The notes under the pieces: model-generated
What the model saw: the letters and a program-made list of their open reading frames with translations, nothing else
Database searches by the model: none
Told to the model about the DNA's origin: nothing
Source: Capitulum mitella
Lineage: Eukaryota > Arthropoda > Thecostraca > Pollicipedomorpha > Pollicipedidae
Length of the DNA stretch: 64,000 nucleotides
Assembly: GCA_030062745.1 (NCBI GenBank)
Contig: CP099847.1
Location: forward strand, 24,538,923-24,602,922
Direction of reading: 5' to 3'
Made by a program: the position numbers and the translations under genes
Shown here: positions 1-10,870 of the stretch, piece after piece
Layout: each line of letters starts with the position of its first letter
How positions within the stretch are numbered: position 1 is the first letter of the stretch

Positions 1-595
1 GGCGACCAGCAGAGGGGCAGCAGAGATGGATGGCAGAAGTGATGAGAAGAGGGGACAGCAGAGATGGATAGCAGAGGCAGAAATCAGAGGAAGATGACAG
101 ATGCACATGACTGAAGTGGATGCCAGATGAACACACCATGGGTGGATGACTATGATGGACATCAGAACTGGGTACAGCAGGTACATGACACACCCATATC
201 TCATGAAGAGATGCCAGAGGAAAATCTCAACAATCAAAATCACTGGTAGGCAGCAGCTCCCAACTTGCAAGTCAGGGGTGGACTAAAGTATGCTGATCAA
301 AGCAAAACAAAAAGTAGGCAGAATGGAAAAGGATGTAAATGCTAAAAAATGTATGTAAATGCATAAGTAGGCAGGTTGGAAATGGACCTAAATGCCAAAA
401 ATGTCATTTGGCACCAGCAGAATGGACTATGCCAACAATACAAGGGAAATGCAAAACCTAGTCTGATGCCATGGATGATGCCTGTTGCAGGAATGTTACT
501 TATTTTGACTGACACCTCCCTGCAGATGAGAACTGAAGAACATGAAATCTGTATTCAACATATTTATTTACAAGACAGCTGCACATATCAGGGTA

Positions 596-597
<2 letters not shown>

Positions 598-653
<56 letters not shown>

Positions 654-672
654 GTGTACATATATGTATATA
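598..672. repeat. (TA)n microsatellite
   Basis: An uninterrupted TA dinucleotide run from about 598 to 646 is followed by a degenerate TATG/TATA tail. It lies inside the first coding intron of the RTRAF homologue. The short frames that cross it on both strands are artefacts of the repeat. Confidence 0.95.
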
Positions 673-795
673 TAAACTATAATAAAAATATATAGAAACA
701 TGTTTCAAAAATAAGGTTCCAGAAATGTGATGCAAAAAAAGCTTCCAGAAATGCCAGGATGTCACCAGGAACAGGATAAGCAGAAGTAAACTTAC

Positions 796-856
796 CAGTG
801 TGATCAAACCTTTCAGCCTCTGGATAGTCAAGGGCTTTCAACTTGCGGTGAAACAT
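796..856 (-). CDS. RTRAF: RTRAF (hCLE/C14orf166) homologue, first coding exon
   Basis: This exon encodes the first 20 residues, MFHRKLKALDYPEAERFDHT, plus one base of the next codon. It ends at a consensus donor (CACTG/GTAAGT in minus-strand sense, intron starting at 795). The start is the first ATG after an in-frame stop upstream near 924. The peptide matches the N-terminus of RTRAF (human begins MFRRKLTALDY), and the split codon starting with G suits the acidic residue that follows in the family. RTRAF proteins are about 240 residues. They belong to the tRNA-splicing ligase complex with RTCB, DDX1 and FAM98, and have been linked to RNA polymerase II regulation and RNA transport. A pyrimidine-rich acceptor ending in CAG just before 892 suggests a 5' non-coding exon further right. 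The next coding exon is not visible between 1 and 780, so the gene runs off the left edge. The identification rests on a short peptide, but motif, start and splice site agree. Confidence 0.8.
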
Positions 857-892
857 GGCAATATGGTGGAGCTGAGCAACAGATAGCTGGTT
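857..892 (-). other. 5' UTR part of the RTRAF exon with putative splice acceptor
   Basis: In minus-strand sense, TTTTTTCCAG precedes the base at 892, giving a good acceptor at 893-894. The 36 bases to the ATG are in frame with it but contain no earlier ATG, so they are most simply untranslated. If the acceptor is used, a first non-coding exon lies at higher coordinates, plausibly near the CpG boundary at about 2.2 kb or beyond. Without it, transcription could begin near here. Confidence 0.5.
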
Positions 893-2165
893 CTGGAAAA
901 AATGAGCATGAGCATTACTTTATGAAAATGTACTGCACATCTGGTGGGCTCAAAATGCACAACTGTGATGCTTTTTGGCATATGAAGGTTATAATTATTG
1001 GTAAGTGGAGAAAAACAAGCTACTTAAGGAAGGACAGTACCCAGATAGAAATATATGAGGGTTGCCTTTTACATAAACATCCAGTACATGTCTTAAGTAT
1101 GTTGTGACTTGTTTTGGGCAAAAAAATCATGGCTTAATTGTTCAAAAATAAAAAAAATGTTTTTTTTTACAAAATGTTGCAACTGCATAATGTTAACTTC
1201 TAATACTAGGATAATAAATTCAAAAATACTATAACTTCCATTAAAATGGTCAGCATGGTTGTTCCTTGTTGTTCTGGGTGATATACAATGACAATGATCT
1301 GAGGTAGCATTTAGTAGCAAGCTTTAATGTTTTAATTAATATGGAAAGATATTAGTTTGGTCTTTTAATTGCTGCAGCATGCAGATCATTCCAAAATCAC
1401 ATGTTACATGTACATTACAATAAAAAGTTTACAAAACCACCATCCTGCCTTTCACATGCAATGTTTGATAGAAAAGAATGCTCCATCTTTAGGCAACTTT
1501 TCACAAAAAGAATCAAATGGTCAAAAAATGATCCATAACCCACAATCATGTTTTCAAAACTTCTTTTTTTTCAGAAGATGCATAAATGTGCCAAAATGGC
1601 AATCAAACAAAGCCATATTTTGCAAACAACCATTGGCACTATGCAATAGATTTCTTTCCCTAATGTCCACTCATACATGCTTGCTGGAGATATTACAATG
1701 GTAACAGAATATCACTGAAAGGAACAATGCAAACATTTCTGGAAAACTGGTTTGAACCTCTCAAACAAAATATGACTATTGCAAATTAAACTTCTTTGAA
1801 AATGAGATACAACCTAGCAACCTCAGCTCAAAACATGTATAAACAATAGAGCACATCCTTAAAGATGTTCTCATCACAGAGCCCAGCCCAGCCTTTCATC
1901 ATGACATCCCAGGCAGTGAATCCCAAAAAGCATTAATGGTGACTTTAAAGGGTAGTTAAGTTTACAATGACAATTTACATTTCAATGAGCAATGGTTTGA
2001 AGCCAAGAGTATCATATTTAGAGGCAGGACCCTGGGAGTATCCAAAAAACTGTAGGGGGACAAAATGTTTTTTTCCATAATGCTTGTTAAATTCCCAAAA
2101 ACTGGAGGCAAACATCTCAGCCTCTTTCTATATCTTATAGATTCAAGCAGGAGCACAAGAGCGTA

Positions 2166-4390
2166 AAAACTGGGGGTGGAAACTATGCTGGAGATAAAGA
2201 ATTCTCCGTCTCAAACTCAACATTGAGTGCCAAGATTGACAATGACAGGGGCGATAAAGCGCTAAATGGCATATTGTTTTTTGTAAAATGGCATGCAAAA
2301 AATTCAGTCTCACAACATACAGACACCCTCACCATACACAAAAAGACCACAAGACCGGTCGTGTCGCACGGCTGGCCGTATTGCGCATGGAATGCCACAG
2401 GAGCGCCAGCATCGCAAAAATATGGCATCCTTTTTGTTTATGATTGTTTAGCACCATACTGCAAAAATTTGGGTTTAAGCAGGCATGCTAGACATGAAAA
2501 CAAATGGATCTGCGGCAGCAGTGATTTACGATAATCGTAATTCTCGCAAGTGACGTTACTAAAGCCATCGTCGCTTCAATAGGGACCCTTCTGGCAATCT
2601 TTTAACTTTCGGAGGCAAACGAAGTTAGAAATTTAGAACCTGGAAGCGTCGAACCATGTCCAAACGTACCGCTGTTATTGCTGCTGACGAGAGGAACTTT
2701 ATAGAGGTGGTGCCAACCCTGGATACTTATCGGAAGCGGCGCCACGTTTTGAGGACAGCGAGGGCAAACGAAATTTTTCACTACTTTTTTTCCATGCATC
2801 GCCATTGGTGTAATGTTAAATTTTCTCCATATAGGAAACAGCTTCCCCCCTCTCCGCGGTGTCGTCACCACTGGAACCTAAACGGTAATCATCATGATTG
2901 GAGATTTTCGAACATAATTTGGGAGAGGGGATTTGAAAAGGTTTTCGGGCTGTTTCAATCCATTACCATTGCCATCCGTCTGATGTCGAAATCTCTGAAA
3001 AGAGGGAAATGTCAAATTCTAGGCTGTCCAACCAGGCACGTAACCAAGACTGTCTGAGGGGGGTTGTCAGTTGTCAAGTTTTGGCATATGTCGTTGGCAT
3101 ATGGCAAATTTTATAGGAAAAAGCAGCAGTTATACTGCTGCTTTTATATATCATATTAACTGGCCTCATATTTAAGCCACAGAAATGAATAAATGTTTGT
3201 TTTTGCAGCATATATATGATCCTATTCCGTATTCGTGCGCAATCGCTATGTACCTAGTGCAGACCGCTTGGCTCAGGGGGGGGGGGGGGCATGGCCCCTA
3301 TGGCTCTCCCTTGGCTACGTCCTCGGTCCCAACCAGTGTTGGAAACCCGGTTTTTCTTCCTGGTGTCGGAGTACAAATTCTCTTTTGGAATTTAAAATGT
3401 TATGTATTTATGAGGAATGTGGACTAACTAGGTGCTTTGTAGGCATATGTGGCCAGCAAGCATGGGTCCAGCGGCTCCGTTTGGAGGGGGGAGGGATTGG
3501 GTGGAACCAAAGGTTCCTGGGTCTACATGGAAGGTGAGCGGAGTTGTTGTTGGGTGAGGGGGGATGGAAGGTGTGCGTTCGGAGCGTACTTCAGTGGCCG
3601 AGTATGGATGGTAAACCATCAACCGAAGGGGGGGGGGAGCTGGGCAACTTCAAACTCTGGTTGAGTAGGAATACCCCTCTGCTTGAGTAGGGATATCCAT
3701 GTCTTTTGGTGTGGGGAGGGGGGAGGCAAATGATCATTTTGGAGAACAAAGTTTTTCTTGGAGCGCAAATTTTTTGGTGCTCCTAAACATCAGAAATGAC
3801 AGTTTTTCAAACACTGGTCACAACCCCAAGCTCCGGGATCTCCGGCCATGGTAGTCACTGCCTACCCATCTGATCAGGCGGAAAATTTGAAACGCCTACG
3901 GTCCCGCTGTGTCCACTTGTATTCTTTTGAGAGGGCCCTAGCACGCGCAGTGGAAGGGAGGTCTCGCATTAACGCGCACTGGAAGGGAGGGGGAGTCAAA
4001 AAGTGCCCACCTCCGATCTCAGAAACGGAAAGAGCTAGAGACATCAAATTTCATGGACAAGGTAAGACCACAACAATTTACATTGTGTGCAGTTTTCATC
4101 ACCCTAGATCGATATCTTCAAGGTCAAATGGGATGGAAAAGGTCAACTTTTCACACTTTCTGGGCTCGTACAGGCCATTCCATACAACTTTTCGAACGAA
4201 ACGGGAAAAACGTGTTTGTTTGGCCGTTAAAACGAGGAATACAACTTCCATCCATTTGGCGTCTTGATTGACGGTTTCGGGTCGGATTCATGTCAAGGTC
4301 ATTAACCTATGGCGTCATTTTTTCATCTTTTGCAGATTAGATTTTGATCAACACGGGGCAGCTTGAGTGTAAATAAGGGCGAAACACGTA
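2166..4390. other. Intergenic, no gene recognised
   Basis: CpG-normal sequence begins here. It holds runs of G at 3276-3289 and 3629-3637 and G-rich patches at 3480-3730. Open frames at 2656-3057 and 3848-4267 on the plus strand are unlike any family I know and have no convincing exon structure. A moderate donor (ATG/GTGAGG, minus strand, near 2331) could end a non-coding first exon of the RTRAF homologue, but this is weak. Confidence 0.6.
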
Positions 4391-4429
4391 TCTTTTGGCG
4401 TATTTTCGGTGAAGATAGTCAACATCGAT

Positions 4430-5060
4430 ACATCTGGTTATTTCCAGCGTTTTTATTTATGTATGTATGTATACGTAAATATGTATGTACTTGTATCAAT
4501 GTGTCAACGTGTTTTTATTGGGGTCTTTGAATGCATGTTTCATGCAAATCGGCATATTGCAAAGCAAATCTGGACTAGGTCACAATACAGTTACCTTTGA
4601 CCTTTGATGACCTTGACCAAGAAATGACCCTGGTATATATGTAAACGTATCCATGCGCGCAAACGTGTTTTATTAGGGTATTTGAATACACATTTCATGC
4701 AAATCGACATGTCGCACAACAAATCTGGGCCGGGTCACAAGATATTTGACCTTGACCCTAAACGGCCTTGACCTTCTCTGACCCTAGTATTTGTAAGCGT
4801 TTCTAGTATTTGTGTGACCCTAGTGACCTTAGTGACCCTAGTATTTGTAAGCGTTTTGTTTGTAAGACGTTTCTTACAAACATGTCGGTTTGTAAGAAAT
4901 ACGCATTCAAACACCCTAATAAAAACACGTAGGCGTGTTTTTATTAGGTTGTTTGAATGCGTATTTCTTACAAACCGACATGTTGCAAAGCAGATCTGGA
5001 TCAGGCCACAAGCTGTTCGACCTTGGCCTTTGATGGCCTTGACCCTTATGGACCCTGACT
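4430..5060. repeat. Dispersed repeat array, three diverged units
   Basis: Three related units begin at about 4508, 4665 and 4934. Each starts GTGTTTTTATT or similar, continues through a TTTGAATGC...TTTC...CAAA core to CAAATCTGG or CAGATCTGG, and is followed by GACCTTTGACC/GACCTTGACC strings. Spacing is irregular (about 157 and 270 bases), so this is a repeat-derived cluster rather than a clean satellite. A large palindrome joins the last unit to an inverted copy of itself. Confidence 0.7.
4879..4984. repeat. Near-perfect palindrome, 51-bp arms
   Basis: The left arm is 4879-4929 and the right arm 4934-4984, separated by four bases (TAGG, 4930-4933). The arms are reverse complements with a single mismatch (a G in the left arm's complement against a T in the right arm). 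It would form a long hairpin or cruciform. The right arm is one unit of the surrounding repeat, so the left arm is an inverted copy. Confidence 0.9.
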
Positions 5061-5539
5061 TTGGTCTTGGTACATCCATCACTTATGTCCAAATGACGTC
5101 GCTTGACGACGAGTTCTGGCTGACGTCGCATTCGACGAGTTACTCAGTTGCCATAAATGTCACAAAATAGCAGCAACCAGATCCGATCCGTTCTCGAGCC
5201 ATTCAAGAAAAACAGGTGTGGGGGGCACAAAGACCCCCTTCCAGTGCGCGTGCTAGCCCATCCAATATTGATTTGGGCCTCTGCAATGTTGGTTTGGGCC
5301 TCTCCAGTATTTTCTCCCGGTTTTTAAAGGAAATGCGCAAAAATAGTGAAAAACAGCCGCAATGGATAAGAGACAGGGCAGAAAATATACAGTACTACAT
5401 GTATGAAGTACATGAGGTAATGTACCTATACATACATGAAGTAATGTATCTGTCTTTTTATTTATATAAATATATATATGCACCTATATACTTGGGGATA
5501 TACGGAATTTTTTAGCTGAAAAAACAGTAACAAAAAACT

Positions 5540-5690
5540 CATCAGTTTCCATCGATCAAAACAAAGTGGGCTAAATCCGTTAAGAAACCCACATTTGGGG
5601 GGCGGTTAGGTTGTCGGGCCCTCGCCTCGGCGCACCCAATCATTTACAGAAATTGACGCCCGTGCTAGGGCCTTTAAGTTCTTTTCATAG
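5540..5690 (+). repeat. Dispersed repeat, copy 1 (partner at 39483-39620)
   Basis: This shares an ordered series of words with 39483-39620, including TCGATCAAAA, TAAATCCGTT, AGGTTAGGTTGTC and CAATCATTTACAG, in the same orientation. Similarity fades on both sides. I do not recognise the family. Confidence 0.7.
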
Positions 5691-5808
5691 CAGCGGCAAC
5701 GAAGGGAACTTTTATTTGGGGTTGTCGATATTTACAGTTCCTTTAGAAGACCACCGCGTTCGCAAGACGGTCAGGCGCCAGCAATGCCCGTTCACGTCCA
5801 TGGGTGCT

Positions 5809-6770
5809 TTAACCCTATTCCCGACAGGGGGCGGGCTGAATCCGCCCCCTTCGAATTTTTGTTTGCCAATTCCAGTTTTTGACGCAGATTCATGAAACTT
5901 CGTGAAAATTTGGCAAGTCTATTCGGCTCAGGGGCGAAGCCAGGCAACGTTTTTGGGAGGCACCTCAGGCCATTTTTGGCCCTGTTGAAGGTAAAAGGAA
6001 AATGACTGCCAAAATAACGTTTTTAAGATAAAACTGAAAATTTTACTCGGAACATATAGGAAAATAGTTGGGCAACATACAAATATAATTTTGTTCATCT
6101 GAGATCACCTCACAAGGTGAGGTCAAGGTCAAAAGTCAAAACTTGGTTTTATGAAAAAAAATTGGCGTTATTTTTTTTTAAAATATCAAACCCCGAATGT
6201 ACATGACGTTAAAGTCTGTCCTTTACTTGCGTACCAAGTTTCAGCTTGATATCAGGTCGGGTCACGGAGCTATGACCTAAAATGTCAGTGCGTGTTCCCT
6301 ATGTCGCAACAGCCGTAAAATGGAATTTTAGAAATTGAATTCAAATGATTGGAAACGTTAGCTAATATTAAACGCATACGAGATCATTCCAAGTGACTCC
6401 AAAATCACTGGAGGTCATTTCAGGTCGAAGGTCGTCAGTTGATGTAAAGAACATGTGGCCATGACAGTCCCTCCTTTTTCATGTCTCTGGCACCGCCCAT
6501 GCTAACATTATACACACAATGTAATACGATTTGTACTTCTTCAGCATAACATGACTATCGGAAGCTAAAAACTACTTTTAGGTTTCTGTTAATTCATTTT
6601 TCGGAAAAACTCATCCTATTTTCCAAATCCTGTAAACGCCTACGAATTTTCTCAAAATTTGAAATGCGTTGACCAAAGGTAGAAGTTCCATCCATAATCT
6701 CTCCATTTCATTCTCAGTTGCATCCAATCTCCCCTCATTTGGCTAAAGATAAGTTTCTGCCCGACGAAAT
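5809..6770 (-). repeat. Family A TTAA element, truncated copy A1
   Basis: It begins at TTAA-CCCTATTCCCG (5809-5823) followed by a G-rich/C-rich hairpin. It then follows copy A3 (53930-55147) base for base with scattered changes: CAGGGGCGAAGCCAGGCAACG, the AGGCACCTCAGGCC block, GGTCAAGGTCAAAAGTC, CAGCTTGATATCAGGTCGGG and CTGGCACCGCC. Similarity stops near 6720-6770, so the other terminal repeat is missing. It is drawn as minus relative to A2. No coding capacity is visible. Confidence 0.85.
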
Positions 6771-7166
6771 CGCAAACAATCCTTTGTATAATTGCCACCA
6801 CTGTAAAGAATGTATCATCCTGTTTCTATCCGTACTTTCCACTACTTGGTTTTCCAAAAAATAACAACAAAATCGTAACGATAACGTATCACGCAATAAT
6901 ACCGTGCTGCAGACAACTGGCGGAGAACAACATTATTCCGCGGCGGAAAATGTAGTGCCGCCAAGGTTAAGGTTATTGACATCAAGGATGTGTAGACGTT
7001 GCATGCATCTTCAAGCGATTAATGACGTCATATATATGAAAATTCTGTTCTGTTGCCACCAGCTGAACTTGGAGGAACTGCTGAATTATTACGCCGTCAT
7101 ATTATTGTATTAGATAACTGTTGGGATATCTGATATCAGTATTATTACATTATGACATTTAATACT
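6771..7166. other. Intergenic, nothing recognised
   Basis: AT-rich sequence between the broken end of family A copy A1 and the TTAGG-like tract. I see no gene, RNA or element. Confidence 0.6.
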
Positions 7167-7300
7167 CGTTAGATTACATTAGGTTGCTAGGTTGGGTTGT
7201 GCTGGGCTAGGTTAGATAAGGTTAGCTTAGGCTAGGTTAGATTAGATTAGGCTAAGCTAGGCTAGGTTAGGTTAGGTTAGGTTACTATGTTAGGTTCAGG
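7167..7300. repeat. Interstitial TTAGG (arthropod telomere-type) tract
   Basis: GGTTA/TTAGG pentamers dominate this stretch. The best part, about 7264-7284, has four consecutive TTAGG units, with degenerate GGCTAGG and GATTAGA forms to its left. TTAGG is the ancestral arthropod telomere repeat. This run is internal and worn, so it is a relic or chance expansion rather than a chromosome end. Confidence 0.75.
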
Positions 7301-7452
7301 TAAATTTTATTTATTGTTTTATTTCACTTCCTAATATTTTCTAGTTTTGTTCCGTGATTTCTTTTTCAGATATTTTATTTCTCTGCTTTTTGTTTTTATT
7401 TTTATTTTTTCAAATTGCAACTTTGCTCTTCTATCTTTGTAATGTTTATACT

Positions 7453-7508
7453 TTTTATTATTATTGTTGTTTGTTATTATTATTATTACTATTATTATTA
7501 TTATTATA
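7453..7508. repeat. (ATT)n microsatellite
   Basis: ATT trinucleotides with interruptions, next to a T-rich stretch from 7310. Confidence 0.9.
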
Positions 7509-8079
7509 ACGACCAACTTTTTTGTTTTAAAAATAATTTAAATCTCATTAGTTTGTCCCCAACCTTTTTTATCCTTGAGTCCGACCGACAACCAATCAGC
7601 GTCGAGATCTCACGTAAACAAATTATTTAACGCAGAAACGTCAAAAATCCCTACGCGAGCGTCTGGCGGTTAGCATACCAGTGACGATGCAATCTGTTTC
7701 GGGGGAAATAATGCGTGTTTCAGGTTTTTCCGGCTGAAATCGTAAGAAGTACTTATCAGTATTGTATTTGAGGCACCATGCAACCACTACTACGATTTTT
7801 TTCCCTCAAAGTAAGCGCTCGGTTAAAATCTTACTGTTGACCCGGCTGCCTTTTTCAACTGTCAGGAAAAAGAGGGCACAGAGCGCTTCAGTCTTTTCCA
7901 AGGCTGTTATCAACCAATTTTACGCTTCATGCAGCGCCCTGGGGTATGAAGCAGCCATTGCCACATCTCTGCTCTGTTTTCCGTTTCCCTGGTTGGATAT
8001 GTGCAAAATGTGTTTTTTTTCTATGTTCCAACTTCATCAGTTTTCACATCAGTCCCCGTACAGATCGCTCACACATGTT
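7509..8079. other. Intergenic, nothing recognised
   Basis: Mixed sequence without a credible gene. The frame 7762-8202 runs into the following low-complexity block and resembles no family. Confidence 0.55.
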
Positions 8080-8430
8080 TGTCCCCGTCGGTATCAGCAA
8101 GTCTTCCTCGGTGCCCCTGGATCTCCACTCGTTTCGGTTAGTCTCCATCTCGTCTCTTCTGGTCATCGTCATCATCATCCATTTTGTCTCGATGCGGCTT
8201 GACCTCCATTGATCGCTGTTGGTCTTCTTTGGTCTCCATTGGCCTATCAGTCTTTCGGTCTCTGTAAATCTCGTTTGATGCCAATCGGCCCATCTCTCGA
8301 TCTCAGCCGATCTCCGTGGGTTTCTTTTGGTCTTTACCGGTCTCCACCGCTCTCCACCGTCCTCCGTCGGACTCCGTCGATCCGTCGATCTCTGTCAATA
8401 TCTGCCAGTCTCCTCGGTGCCCCTCAGTCT
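8080..8430. repeat. Degenerate GGTCTCC/TCGGTCT low-complexity repeat
   Basis: Short words such as GGTCTCCAT, TCGGTCTC, GATCTC and CCGTCGGACTCCGTCGATC recur every 10-20 bases. The serine/leucine/arginine-rich frames read through it (for example 8209-8679) are products of this composition. Confidence 0.65.
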
Positions 8431-9309
8431 CCCTACATTCACTCAGTCTTTCTTTGTTCCCCCACTATCACTCTAGTCTCGTGCGTTTTTCTCATTCCCT
8501 GCCTTTGTCTCTGTCTTCCAGCATCTGTCTCTTTTTTTACCGCCACCCATAAACAGATGACCAGGAGTGTAACCATGTGTAACCCTGTTTGTTTTGATCT
8601 ATGTGGATCTTTATCTGACCGGCCCCAAATGCCTATTATGGCGACATTTTTTAGTCCTAAACGTATTTGGAATGCTTAAATTGGAGGCTGCTTTAAGGTC
8701 AACCGGAGCGGGATGGAATAAAGCAATTTTTAGGTAAGAAGAGCAAGAGAAACTGGTTTTCGATCGTGATCGGCAAAAAGCAAAACGCGAAGTATAGGGC
8801 TTTTTTGAACCGTTTCACAATTGATTGAGGAACATACTGGTAGTATTTTTAACAGTATGCTCCCAATGTCATCGCCATAATCTTGAGCAGAACACAAATA
8901 CCTCCAAAGGACTTTTTTGTCGATTTTGCGCAAAATCACGACTTGCACCGGTTCACCTGATGCGTCCTATCAGTAAAAGTTTTGTGTGTGTGTGAATAGT
9001 GCTTGTTTTATTGCAAAGCCAAAACGACGAACATCCCTTCGTTCCATTGGTGTTAATTTTGCCCACAAATTCACCTTCCATGCCATTGCAATCACAGACT
9101 TAACACAAAAGACCCGAAAACCGAAAATTTCCCCACTTCGAGCGCGTGCCGCGGCGGACGTTTGGCGTGCGGCGTTTCGGACCGTTTGGCGGACAATGTC
9201 GACCCTATGAAATGATATGCTGTCAGTACCTGGTGACGTGGGGTTACATGGTCTCCAAGCCGTTATAAATGAAGATTGGATTTAGCCGTATCCTATTCTG
9301 TTAAGTCTG
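8431..9309. other. Intergenic, nothing recognised
   Basis: Pyrimidine-rich at first, then ordinary sequence. No gene, RNA or element was identified. Confidence 0.55.
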
Positions 9310-9955
9310 CAAAGCGACTTTTTTAGCGTTCCCGTGGCTAGCACACGTCACGTGCCTGTCCCCCCCTCCCCGCGCGGTGTTGTACTGTACTCCAACTGAT
9401 TTTCTGTTGAACGAACCAGGTTCCATCTCGGTGCGAACCACAATTGACGTGATTAGGCGTCAGGAAGGACGCCGTGTCGGCGGTTGGCAGAGGTCTCAAG
9501 CCCACTTGAAAATGGACGAAATCGCCTCCTACATCGGTTCACGTGGCATTGCATCGTCCGAGCGCCCGCGGCACACCTGATTAGTGTTTGACATCATCGG
9601 AACGGAGAAGAACGGGCCTTCTGTTGTTCCAATCTTGTGTTAGACATGGACGCCTTTGCATTCGAAATCACAGTGTAAACCATTTTGACTGCGCGTCGCG
9701 GCCGCCGCATCCGGCAGCTGAGGTCGACTCCTCTAAATGATTTCCTGCCGGTGCCTTGTTGCGGTTGGCCATCGTGTCCTCGGGCACGTACCTTTAACGG
9801 TTTTCGAGATACACCATTTTGAAACCCTGCGAAACGGCATTTTTTCGTTTTCCTGTGGTCGGCACACGCCATGTGCCGATCCCGGCTTGTCCTCTCCTAA
9901 ACGATGCAATTCTCCAATCAATTTTTTTGTCGAACGCATACGGTTTTGTGTCGAC
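9310..9955. repeat. Two diverged direct copies of a ~115-bp segment
   Basis: The segment at about 9305-9425 and that at about 9828-9955 align in order. Both run through CTGC(A/G)AA-CG, a T-run, a CGTG-like stem with GCACACG, CTCCAA and GT(T/C)GAACG. I estimate similarity at about two-thirds. This suggests an old internal duplication or two copies of one dispersed repeat. Confidence 0.5.
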
Positions 9956-10679
9956 GCGGCCCGGTATATCCGAGATCGAGTGCCCGGAAGCGGCGCGCGT
10001 CTTAGTTTTTCGAAAATATGACAGATTTCTAAAAAAATAAATGCAAACTGTTTGGGGAACTCGAGCGCGTGCGGCGGGCAGCTGCGCCGTCCCCGAAACC
10101 CGAAAATCTAGCATACTGTACTGTGCCACCAAACCCCTGAGACGACCAAGTTTCAGCCACGTGCGACCGCTCTTCTCGCTACACCAGCACGTCAAAACCA
10201 AACTCCGACGGGGTCAGACAAAACAAGGTCGGCAAAATGCCCAGATTTTTTTATGTTACCCATAATTCGACTGACCGAGATTCCCCCAGTGATTTGCTCT
10301 TGAAAATAGGAACTGTGAAGAAAAGTGCAGCAAGTGGTAATGCTAATGCTTCAGTGGTAAGCGAAATTTATAACCTAGTACCCTTCATGTACTCTTCGCC
10401 TCAGTCTCGAGCATCGCCGAAATGGATGACCAATCATCAGCCGACCTGGAACTGTTTTCACCCGGCCCTAACTGCAGGCACTCGGCAGCCTGCATAATGT
10501 GTTTTCCTTGGGGAAAATATTTTAGTTGTTATTGTATCAGAACAGGAATTTTCATATCCTGTTCTCATTTAGCTCTCTCATTTAGCCCCTTTCAGATAGA
10601 CCTAATGATTATTTTTATAAATATTGGCAATAAATTCTCCCATTTATTAGGCAAACAAAGCATGCATTGAAATGAATTA
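9956..10679. other. Intergenic, nothing recognised
   Basis: It contains CpG-rich pieces near 10060-10220 and AT-rich sequence after 10500. No credible gene. Confidence 0.55.
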
Positions 10680-10870
10680 GGATTTGGTAATCGATTCAGG
10701 GAATCGATTCCCATCAACTTTGTGAATCGATTCGATTCTTGAGTTAAAAGGTTATTCGGATCAGGATTCGGATTCACAGTTGTCGAATGGCGAATTGTTT
10801 CTGATTCTGATTCATGAAAAGAGTTGGTGAATCGGGATCGATTTGGATTGGATCCCGCATCGCTGACAAG
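10680..10870. repeat. GATTC-rich repeat segment
   Basis: The words GATTC, GAATCGATTC, GGATTCGG and CTGATTCTGATTCA recur many times on both strands. The same vocabulary appears at 48577-48720 and 49060-49290, which suggests one dispersed family or similar subterminal repeats. The minus-strand frame 10592-11005 is generated by this composition. Confidence 0.5.

Larger units (their letters stand above)
1..2165. other. CpG-depleted segment containing the RTRAF exon
   Basis: Reading base by base, I find only two CG dinucleotides between positions 1 and 2160 (near 3 and 846), and the second lies in the coding exon. Just past 2160 they become frequent (2162, 2207, 2252, 2259, then many in 2358-2400). 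The block is AT-rich with short dispersed motifs and a (TA)n tract. It is known that invertebrates often methylate transcribed gene bodies, which erodes CpG. I infer that this is the methylated 5' part of the RTRAF transcription unit, including a non-coding first intron from about 893 upward. Apart from the exon at 796-892 I see no other exon in it. Confidence 0.7.
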
